Shown here: positions 24,201 through 36,200 of the stretch, piece by piece | Layout of the letters: every line of letters begins with the position of its first letter | Numbering within the stretch: position 1 is the stretch's first letter | DNA from: Branchiostoma lanceolatum | Taxonomy: Eukaryota > Chordata > Leptocardii > Amphioxiformes > Branchiostomatidae | Assembly: GCF_035083965.1 (NCBI RefSeq) | Contig: NC_089729.1 | Coordinates: 19,331,964 to 19,395,963 of the forward strand | Direction: 5' to 3' | Length of the DNA stretch: 64,000 nt | The notes under the pieces: model-generated | Seen by the model: only the letters and a program-made list of their open reading frames with translations | Told to the model about the DNA's origin: nothing | The model's database searches: none | Made by a program: the position numbers and the translations under genes

Positions 24201-27200
24201 CTTGACAGGAGTAATGCTAGGAGTACAGTTGCACCCACTGAATTGGCGACTTACAACCATTGCCCCCTTTATAATCGCATGTATGTAAAAGGACAAACCA
24301 GAAGATACGTTACCTTACACCGAATGCAGCCGAACAGATGACGTTGTAGACAAGCTTATATATGTAGTCCTCAAGGTCCACTTCTCGGCCCTCCATCTTG
24401 GAGAACTCAGCGACGGTTTCCTCCAACGACTCGTGGACTCTACTCTGTAAGTTCTGTCCTGAAGCGTAACCCCTAATTAAAGGTGATGAAGAAGACCGTA
24501 CGATTCAGATCCAATCAGATTATAGTTTGTGCAAGTTTCCAGATGGTAATCAGTTCTCTTATGACGGTTGTTAGACTATTCGGCAGAGAATTGACCTGAA
24601 AAGCGACCCTATCTATAATAGGATGGATACACGTGTACTTGGCTGACAGTCACCCCCCTGACATACACATGAAGTATAAAAGCAGAAAGAATAAAGATAC
24701 AGGTGTCATTTACAAGACGAAACACTTCTGGACAAGCAGCAATATTACCATGTCAAACCCATTGGTCCATAAAATAGTAACGCTAGCACCTCGCTAAAGT
24801 ATGTATCTATTTGCCACTGCCTCGTCATCATACACTACGCACAAAAAAGTTTAGAAACTTTTACTTTGGTTGATCATATTTCCGTTGTTTCTTGATCAAT
24901 TTTAATGCAATATATATCGATGAAATCTTGTATATTTTCCTTTGCTATCATACCCAACTCATTATAATTGCAATCTCATGTAGCGAGCACTAGGCTTGCT
25001 TACGCGAGTGGTTTGTAGAAAAAAGTGCCCAAATTTCCCTGCTAGTGTTAGATACTCAGCTCAGCGCCAACCCCGTTTGCGGTGGTATCGTCCACATCGT
25101 GAATGAAACAGTGTGTGGAGGAATGTTATGTTCACAGCTACAGATAAGAGTAGATTTATTTTGACTGTTGGATGGGTAAATGAAAGTGTTGGGGCAGCGA
25201 GGAGAACCCTATGCTGACTGTTGCACAGATAGACTAACAGTGTTTGTGGAGTCAGCGTCATGTTGTGGGGCAACTGCCAGAGGAAAAAAAAACACAGGCT
25301 AATCAGCCTAAGCAACCTCGATGTGTCAAGATATAGAGACACTATTCTCCATCCAGTCACATTTCCTAGATCTTTACTTCTGCAATATGAGACTGAGTGC
25401 CATTCTACAAGATGATAGTGCACGTACATACAGAATGAGAGTCATTTCAGACCACCTCCGGGATGCAGGAATACAGAGGATAGAATTGCCTTTCTGCAGC
25501 CCAGATCTCTACACAATTGAACACCTCTCAGACTCTGTGATCACTGATCAGCTTGGCCGAGCTGTGCATGCAAGAATGATCAACAGAACAATACGACCTG
25601 CGACGACTCCTTGTGGAAAAATGGCCAGGAACCGTGTAACAAAACTGGTGACAAGCATGAGGGGGATGTGCCGGCCTGTGGTGACAGCACATGGCTTGTG
25701 GACTGAGGCTCCTTTACGCAATTTGTTGTTTGGATGAAGACTACAAGAAATAACCATGGCTTTCATATTAATGTGTTTTGTTGATTCAAGTTTCATATTA
25801 CCCTCGTACACACGCCACGTGCTACCAGCAGAAGAAAAATTACTGAATTGAGCGTTCGACTTAAGCTGGGTAATCTGGGCACTTTGTATTCAATTTATGT
25901 GACCCGCCCGCGTAAGCAGGTCTGGTGCTCGTTGCCTTAATTGACAACCCTAGTAAGTTTGGTATCGTGGGAAAGAAGATCTTACAAGCTTTTCAATGAT
26001 ATGTAAATCATTGAAACTTATCAAGAAACAACGGAGATATGATCGACCAAAGTTAGGTTTCCGAACTTTTTGTGCTGAGTGTATTTATTTTGGAAAAACG
26101 CTTTGACCTAATCAAAATGGGAACGGATCTTTTTGATTAGTTGAGAGTTTACAACACATTTTTTAAACCCCACCTGGTGGCACTGTGGAACAGTTTCCGG
26201 TGCAGTTTCCATGTCGGGCTGTAGTCTGTAAAGGCGATGTCCTTCCCGCCTTCAGTTAAGAGGTCCGCTGACAGGAAAATCATTTTGGGAAACAGATGCC
26301 TTTAATTGTGAGTCCATCAATGGTGTAGGACTTATCATCTTCAGGCATAACATCATTAAATATGTTATTAACTGATAAGTAAATATGGACAAGCCACAAA
26401 ATCTCTTAAGGCCTGCAAGTCTTTCTGTATCTCTTTTTGTATCTATATAACAAGTATAACAGCCATTCGGAGTGACACACAAGCTTCGCATGTGTCATCT
26501 AATTGAATGTATTGTTTAAGCTATCTAATGAGGATACAGTTATTGACGATAACGTGTTCCACTCTACGATTATTCTAACAAAATACGATTTTTTTAACAA
26601 ATCAATCCGAGGGTGATGAGTCTGCTACTTGAAGGTATTCTTAATCGTGTTATATCTCGTTTGGCATAGCATTAAGTGTGATGACACCAATTAGTGAGTC
26701 TTTTGAAAGACGAGGTATTCATAGCATTGTGTGATGACTTGTATTTGTTGCTTGTCTTGCACTAATAAAAGTTCTGTATGTTTTTGTACTTCTAATTGGT
26801 TTGATCAGCTTGATGAAAATATGTAACATTTTTGTGCAAAATTGGGTCAATTTAGGAAAGCAAATTGAATGGATACAACTTTCTAAAGAACAATACGGTA
26901 TGTAAGACTTATGACAAAGATTTAAATCTATCGGGTGGCTATGACCACAGGTTCACAACTTCCTGTTGTTTTCTAGAACACATTTCTATACTTGTTTCCT
27001 CTAACAAAGTTTGATCGACCTCCGATGCTCGTGTAAGGACCAAGAACATTTTTACACTCGCTTATATTGCCTCAAAAGACTCTGATGTTTTTGAAGTGTA
27101 TTTAAAGATGTGGGGTAGCTATGAACTCACGCAAACACGCTCATCGTGTCTTCTACAACACATTGCCCCACTTTCACTCACTCATCACTCCATTCTTTCA

Positions 27201-30200
27201 CTCACTCATCTTTCTGCCACACCCAGTCATACACCACTCCACCCGACCGTCATTTTCCGGTGTACTTTCAGATTCTGATAGGTACACAGTACTTACATGT
27301 CAACGTCTTCGGCCTGCCAGCAAAGTCAGCACCCTTCTTGACGAGGGCTTCCCTTACAGCATCCATACTGTTCAGAACAACCACGTCCGTCATGCCCAAC
27401 TTCAGGCTGAAAACGTCTCCGTACTTCTTGGCGAGCTCGATGAAAGTGAAATAGGGTTGGCCATCAAACACTGTAACAAAGCAGAACATCTTACATTTGA
27501 GGATCAAATATCAACATGCGTGAGCATTTGCTGTAATCTTAACATACGGATCCCAGAAGAAATCTGTCTGATTTTTAGAAACGTTTATTCAATGATTCGG
27601 TTGCAGTTTTAGTGGCATTTGATGCATTGATAAATTTGAAAGAGAGAAATGCACAGAGGGTTAGTAAATGCAGGATAAATAATGGATACCTGTCGTGTAA
27701 GGGATGCACAGTTTACATGTATATCATTTGTGTAAAATCCACCATTCCAAGAACACTACAGGGACTTGAAGACGCGCAAGAACAGATGCAACAGGAATTG
27801 GAAAATGGCGCGCAAACTACTGATGACGCCATAACCGCCGACCCACGCGACCCCCCGGTGATTCCTCCGGTAGTCAACGTAACTTCTACAACAGACAAGT
27901 CGAGTAGTCTACAAAACGAAGCAGGTACGTCAAACCTTCCTCAAGGATACCTAGATCGTATGGTTTCCATTGAAAAATCCATCAAAGTGAGTGACTGTGC
28001 TTTCAACGATCTACAGAAACAATACGTAGATACGATAGGTAAACTCAACGCCTTCAGGGATGATCTGATCATGAAAGAAAAGGAACGAGAGAAGACCCAT
28101 GCGAAGACAATGAACACCATATCTACACAGCTCGAAGCCGCTCAGAAGGCGCTTGAAACTCACATCAGAAAGGCTACCTCAAAACTACAGACCGACCTCA
28201 CCAATTCTCGCAAAGACCTGGCCCAACAGAAAGAAAAACTCATAAAGGAGAAAGACGAAGCAACCCAAGAGATCATGATCGAAAGAAACCTGTGGAGAGA
28301 GAGACATCGTGATATGTCTCTTAAAGTCGATGCCTTGTCTGCATCAAATGTTGAACTACAGGACATTATAAAAAAAACAAGATTCAGAAATCCAGGCACT
28401 TGTAAATAGATCAAAGGAGCTGGAAGAGATGTTTGCATCTGGCCCTTGTCATGTAACGAACTCTCTACACAACAAAGCCCCCTTTCCCCATGACAATGAC
28501 GGGTCTATTTCACATGACAATAGCCATACTACCGTTAATCAGCAGAATAACAATACAACCTTTGTTCTCGGCGTCCAAACGCCCGTTGTCAATGCCAAGA
28601 TGTCTACATCTGTGAACACCCGCAAACTATCTACAGACAACACCAACTTGAGAAGTGAGGATATCGAGGGAGGTGTCAGAATCTTCGCGGATTCACTCTT
28701 CCGAGATGTTGATCCTAACCGAGCCTTCAAAGAAGAACGTACAAATATTCACAGAAGCAGTACCATAACGGCGGCCATCGACAACATCAGCAACATCAAA
28801 GACTCCACAACTAAGACTGTTATTCTCCACGTCGGATCCAACGACCCAGATAACAGCAAAACACACCCTGACTCAGTTCAAAGGACTCTCCATAACACCA
28901 GCAAGCTACTCGAAACAACAAAGAAGTCCTTCCCGAATGCGAGGGTAGCTGTGTCCCAGGTACTACAAAGAGGGCCGAACCACAATTCCACACGGAACAC
29001 AAACATCAAAGCATACAATCAGGAGGTACTCAAACTATCAAAGAAATCAGACTTCATATACATCAAACACAGGAAGCTGACCCAAGACAGACGGCTTTAT
29101 CTAAAGGACCAAATCCATCTAGACCCCAGGAGTGGGACAAAACTCCCCATGACGCACCCACAACATGGACACCGTCCCTCCGGCCAGCATACTAACACGG
29201 GATCTCTACCCACCGTCACCAATCGTGACAACGTCATCCCGTCACGAGGCGGTTTCAGAGGACAACCATTCAAGAACAGCGCCAACGCCGTGCCACTTGG
29301 ACCACTCCTAGTCAACCATCTAAGAGAAGCTCGACAACAGGAGGCCAACAGGTTGGGGGAACTCAACACGTTACAACAACATCGATCACCACGCTACAGC
29401 TACCGGTACGACCCAGCAAACAGGCCGCTCTACCATGGAAGGAGATCGGTAAACGCATCCGCAGAGCATGGGACATTCTTATATCCTGATCTCTGGTTCC
29501 TTGAATGAACTTTGATTTGATCCGGTGAAAACATTTAACGCGACCGAGGTAAAGTCATTCCCTTTCTTCGGTTATACATTTTGCTATTCACAAATATTCT
29601 GTCCAGTTTTTCATACTAGACGATGAATTATGTTCGTTTTTCTTTCTCCGTTTTCTCTATTGTGTGACTATATGCCATAATAACCGACTCCGTGTAGCTA
29701 TTATATACCCTCATTCAAATTCAGAGGATGCCAAAAAAGTCTGCCCTAGTTTTTTCTTCTTGGAACATCCAAGGCAGCTGTTGTAAGAAATTTAACGATG
29801 AAGAATTTATTTCCTATGTAGTAAATAGTGACGTTATTTGTGTCCAAGAGACCTGGTTGGACAGTCATGTAGAATTAGATATACCAGGTTATAGTGTTTT
29901 CTCTAGCAGTAGAATTAGAAGTAAAAGGGCAAAACGAAATTCGTGGGGTGTTGCAGTTTTTTTCAAAAGTTTGTACAGGAAAGGGATTTCTAAATTAGCC
30001 AGTAGTACGGTAGACAGTGTATGGTGCAAGTTTGATAAGCATTTTTTTGGTCTCGAAAATGACTTATATTTATGCAATGCCTATATCCCCCCCGAATCTT
30101 CTTTTAAATCGACTCATGAATCTCCCTTTGAAATTCTCTCTAATGACATATGCAAATACTCTAATCTAGGTGACATCGCTGTGTTAGGCGATTTAAATGC

Positions 30201-33200
30201 AAGAACTGGCTTGCTAGTAGAAAATTATTTTGACACTTTTGCGCTTGACAATCCTACATCGGACGGTATCAGCTTCACCAAAAGTAGACATAACAGAGAT
30301 ATCAAAGTTAATAACTATGGCAAAACATTGATAGATTTATGTTCAGCAGCGGATTTGACTATTCTAAATGGTAGATTCGCGGGGGACCTAAAAGGCGACT
30401 TTACCTGTTATCACTATAATGGATCTAGCGTTGTCGATTATTGTATTGTAAGCAAGTCTCTATTGTCCGATGTACAATATGTAAGTATTAGTCCAATCAC
30501 CCAATTTTCCGACCATTGCCATGTTTCCTTCTCACTGTCAACAAAGTATTCCCCTCATGTTCCAAAAACTACCAACCAGATTAAACCCAAGCCAACAGCA
30601 TTCATTTGGAACGATGAATCAAAATTAACATATCAAAGTATTCTAGATAATCAATATGCAATTTCAGAATTTCAAAAATTTTGCCAAACATCTTTCTCTT
30701 CGACAGAAAAAGCTGTCACAAATTTCACAGATTTATTGTTAGACGTAGCTAAAAAGTCACTTAAAGCAAAGCCCAATAGACAAACAAAGAAACCCACACA
30801 AAGCGGTAAGAAAAATAAAGCTTGGTTTGATCAGTGCTGCTGGTCTTCACGCCAACGTTTGAAAAGACTATCGCTGGCATTGAAGAAAGAACCGTGGCTA
30901 AAAGACACTAGAAACAAATATTTCACAGCTTTGCGTGACTACAAAAAACTCATCAAACAGCGTAAACGGAAGTACAATTCCGACCTTCTGTTAAAATTGG
31001 AACATTTTAACAAAAACAATCCAAAGGAGTTTTGGTCACTTTTAAAGTATTTGGACAAAGAAGTAAATGGAAAACACAAGTCAAATACTTGCGATCCCAA
31101 TATTACGTCAGAAGAATGGATACAACATTTTACAAGTTTAAATAACCTGATTAATGACAATAGTTTTGACACTGTTTTCGAAAAAACGGTCACTGAATAC
31201 CTTAATCAATTAGATAGTCAAACCCCAAGCCCCTTAGATTTCCCATTTACTGCAGGGGAAGTCTTGAATGGTTTAAGTTTATTGAAAACGGCAAAAGCTT
31301 CCGGTATTGACTCAATTTCAAATGAAATGTTGAAGTATGGGGCAAAAACCTTATGTCAGCCATTAGTGACTTTGTTCAATACTATACTCAGCAAAGGCAA
31401 CTTTCCTTCTAATTGGAACACAAGTATTCTTACGCCAATATTCAAATCAGGTGATAAATCTAATGTAGACAATTACAGAGGAGTAGCAATTTCTAGTTGT
31501 CTATCCAAATTATTTACGCTCATCCTAAACAACAGGTTACAAAACTTTGCAGAAAGTAACAACCTATTAGATGACACCCAGTTTGGGTTCCGGAAAAGAT
31601 GTAGAACTTCAGATAATATATATATCCTAAAATCTTTAATAGACAAATACACAAGTAAAAAAGGTGGGAAACTATTTGTATGCTTTGTTGACATGAGGAA
31701 GGCATTTGACAGTGTTTGGCGGGATGGGCTGTTCTATAAGTTGTATCAATGTGGTATTGGAGGAAATTTCTTTAATATTATAAAATCCATGTATAGGGAC
31801 GTGAATTATGCCGTTAGATTAGACAATGGACTATCAAACTCATTTACTTCCGTATGCGGAGTAAGACAAGGATGCAATTTAAGCCCTTTACTATTCAATT
31901 TATTCATAAATGACATTTCTAAGTGTTTTGATCCCACGAAATGTGATCCTGCAGTCCTAACTTCAAAATCCCTAAATTGTTTATCCTGGGCAGACGATCT
32001 CGCTCTGATATCATCGTCAAAACAAGGGCTACAGCATTGTATTGATTGCCTAGAAAAGTATTGTAAGAAATGGAAACTATCTGTCAATGTTTCAAAAACC
32101 AAGGTTGTTGTTTTCGGCAAAGGTTCTAAGAAGAAATACAAATTTCATATTTATGACAAAGAAATAGAAATCACTGACAGCTATACCTACCTCGGTATTC
32201 CGTTTACATCATCGGGTAAGTTCAAAACTGCCAGGAAATATCTAAAAACCAGAGCAATGAGAGCACTTTTTAAACTCAAGGCTCTTCTACTCTCTAACAA
32301 TGACATTTCAATCAATCTTGGGAAAAACCTATTTGATAAATTCGTCAAGCCCATCTTTATGTACGGCTCAGAGATCACATGCTTTGACCGTTCTTCCAAA
32401 AATATGAAAATTATTGCATCACATACCGGTAACATCCGTGAATCTTCTCAAAAGGTTCTGTCAACTTTACTAAAAATACTTAATATTCAAAATAACTTTC
32501 CTGCCACCAGTCGAAAAACCACCTCTTCTGAATCTAATAGTACCTATGTTGTATGTTTCGAAAGAAATACAGATAAAGAAATACTAATGCGTCATGCCAA
32601 TAGCCAAACTCTACGAGAGAACGGCTTCCAAATCATAAACCTACACGCAAATCAACATATTCCAGAATTTGACATCATTGATATGCGTTTCCAGAAATTC
32701 CTGTTAGGTATACATGCCAAAGCCTCAAACGATGGTGTCAGAGGAGAAATGGGAACTTTCCCAACGATGATGGACGCAGAAATGCAACTTGTAAAATACT
32801 GGCACCGCTTAGTTCATTTACCCGAACATACCTTACTTCGGGAGGCATACAATGCTGTTCTTTTAGGAGAACATGATTGGGTTGTCCACGTGAAAAATAT
32901 CCTCAACTACCACGGTTTTGGACATATATGGCTGAACCCGAAGTCATACCATATAGATATAATCAAAACTCAGCTACGACAACGTCTACAAGATGTTTAT
33001 ATACAAAATTGGCATTGCGCTATTCGAAACAATTCCAAACTTTCCTTTCTTTCTACCTTAAACAAGATTTATAAGCAAGAAAACTACCTTTCAAACATTA
33101 AGAGCCTCGACGTACGTAGAGCAATCACAAAACTCAGAATTGGCTGCCATAAATTAAGTATAGAAACGGGGAGATTTCAAAAACTCCCTATAGACCAGAG

Positions 33201-36200
33201 GGTTTGTCCATTTTGTCCAGAGGTAGTTGAAGACGAATATCACTTTTTGATTGTATGTCCCAAATATTTTGATTTACGTAATTCACTATACTCAATGCTA
33301 TCGTTGGACTTACCAGGATTTATCTCAATGGACTTAAATAGCAAATTTAAGTACATAATGACATGTGACAACCCATGCATGGTATACATTGGGAAATATA
33401 TCAAAGAATGTCTAGACGTAAGAAACTCCTCCAATAATTGTAAAATCCCATTGTCATCCCATACTACTACACCATATTGTATAAGATAGACTAGTACATC
33501 ATATTGTATAAGATAGACGGATAACCCTAGTAGAATGTTATCTATGTACCAGTGAATGCCATACTCTGTACCTTGTACAATTGTTGTGCAATAAAGTTAT
33601 CTGTGTTAATTTGTATTTAAATAGTTTTTGAAGAAAATGTATTTTTTCTATGTTTGTAAAGAATTGAATTGAAATTCTATGCATACAAATGAATGGATGC
33701 ACAGACTTTGTTGCACGAGAGTTGTACGAATGGTTAAATTAATGAGTAAGCGTAACAAAGCAAGCAACAAATTAATACTTGTCTATTATAATGCAGTCTT
33801 TCATTTGTAAATGCTGCAAGTGTGTGTTTGTGTCTTTATTTATACTCGAAATTGCTCTATTCAGTCATTTTAGGCAAAAAAAACGTAGATATGGAGTCAG
33901 GACATGACATAAGTAGATAAATATATCTGTGACATGGGTGCACTAGATTTCCATGTGAGCATATTCATTAACATTCTTCTGTCCACTATATAAGCGGGAC
34001 ATGCCATTAGAGAATTATCACAGTCATGAAGTTAATCGGTGACTGGTAAATTATGCTAGCGACCTTTAACTATTTCAAAACAGTGAGAACTGATTTTTTT
34101 AATTGGTTATGTTAACTATAAAGCATTTATTACGAATTGATGCAAGGTGCTTCTACATAAATGGTATAAACTATTTATTTGTAGTTAAACACTAGTGAGA
34201 TAAGATACTTACAAAAAAGGTTTCCGATGATTGGCCAGAAGAATGGACCAGGAGGCATCCGCCATCGTTTTACATAGTCCCTCAACCACGTGACCAAAAC
34301 CAGGGTCACTAACCCCACAGTTATCGTCATCAACCACATCGTCCTGTAGGAAATGTGAAAAGAGAGAGTTAGAAGTCAAACAAAGGTCAACTTCAGGATG
34401 ATATGTACGTAGTGAATAACCAACTCCAGAGAGAAGGATTGGGACCATGACAAACTGGATCATGCTCCTATTATTTTTCGAAGGTGTGGTAGGCGTCAAC
34501 CGTGCGATGTGGCTCCCCAATAAATGGGACCTCGATTTAACGTCCTATCCGAGAACGTCCCTAACCGAAGCTAGGTAATCATTATCACCTGAAAAAAGTG
34601 AGGGATATCGTGTAGAGTGCATTTCCTAAGGGCACAGGATCGGTGACTTCACAGGATTTGAACCCGGGACCACTCGGGTCTAAGCCGAACACTGTCGTTC
34701 CGCCACACGACCCCACTCCTTTTCACGGAGAAGGGGCCACTACAGAAAAGCTATAGTGAGCCATCAATCCCCTACAGCTAGACACGGAACGAACCTCCAT
34801 GTTAATCATTTAATAACAATGTCAGGTAAATGGTGTATGTCACCAAGGGCCTACCGAATGGAATAATGTAATAGTGTCTTTGCCAGAGATAATTCGTGAT
34901 ACTATACTACATTTTTAACGGGCACATGTCAAGTCAAAAGTTTACGTAACATTGTTTATAAGAATGGAGTAGTTCCTGGCATAGAAAAAGCAAGAAAAGA
35001 AGTCCAATCATCTTCTTCTTCTTCGGTCTGACCCCAAACATAACCTTAAGAGGCAAAGTTGGGCTGGAGCGAGTAATCCTCCTGCCTGGCTCGGAATGAG
35101 TCAATTGTGGGATACGTAACCACCGCGCCATGCAATGGGAATTTCATTGGGGGATAGTAGCCTCCGTTGCAGTCCTTCCCACTAGCGATTTATTTTTCCT
35201 TTTATGGGGGGACGTATCTGCTTGAGCCCCCGTATCTGCTTGGGATCCTGTTACCGCTGTGAGCCTGCCAATCGCTAGTGGAAAGGACTGCAACGGAAGC
35301 CAGGGGGATAGTGTGTTGAGAAAATGAATATCTCTGTAGGTGTCTTTGTGTGCAATAGTAAGTCGGTAATTTAAACTGTTGGCTCCCCCGGGTACGCCTC
35401 TGAGCTTCTATGAGTAAACTGTTAGAATGCGACCGTTGTATCAATAGGGCGGTGAGGCGGACTGCAGGTCACTGAATTTTTTTCTACCGGTATTCATTTA
35501 TTCAGGGTCAGTCGAACCCCACACTAACATGACGTCTGTAACCCATATACCAAACACAACAAGTATCATAAAGGTCCATCCACACCTTATATAGTTATGC
35601 TGCTCAGACAGAAAGATAAGCTACACACAGACCCAACCCACACCCCAAACACTAACCTTATTTGCGAAGATACCAAAGGTACACATGTTGTTGTGACTGT
35701 CCAGCGCACAGCCGCCCGACTGACTCTGAGTGGAAAACACTCAAATACCTGCCGTGGACCCTTCTCTGTGGAACGTCTGCTTCACCATCCTATTGCTAGT
35801 TTACTCAAACGAGCTCAGAGACGTACCCGGGGGATCCAACAGTTAAAATTACCAACTCACCAATGCAAGTACACACCATCCCCAAAGAAATTCCAACTGC
35901 CTGGCTCGGTCGTATCCCACAATTAACACATATTTCCTAGACAGGCAGGAGGAAAACCCGCTCTAGCACGGGATCCCCGTCAACCCACCCACACCTACTT
36001 TGTCCCTGCTAGTACTTTATGTTGGGGTCACACTGCTATTACTGTGCCAGGGACGACTGCATTTTTATTAGCCTTCTTACGTTAACTTATGACTTGTATG
36101 TCAAGTAAAAATGTAGAATGTACAATATCGAGGATTATCTCTGGCAAAGAGACTATTATATAATTTAATTCGGTAGGCCCTGGGTAACATACGCCATTTA

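Larger units (their letters stand above)
27750..33680 (+). mobile_element. Nearly intact LINE (CR1/L2-like superclade)
   Basis: A two-ORF non-LTR retrotransposon inserted antisense in P450 coding intron 1. ORF1 (27786-29508, one frameshift) has a coiled coil and an SGNH esterase. ORF2 (29728-33489) has an AP endonuclease, reverse transcriptase and a terminal CCHC motif. The 3' end after an AATAAA is marked by short repeats gaattgaattgaaatt at about 33662-33677, typical of CR1/L2 3' tails. The 5' boundary is uncertain, and I saw no clear target-site duplication. The intact 1253-codon ORF2 means the insertion is young. Confidence 0.85.

Noticed and set aside
27121-27612. 163-codon plus-strand frame
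   Set aside because: Antisense of P450 exon 2 joined to low-complexity sequence; no recognisable domain.
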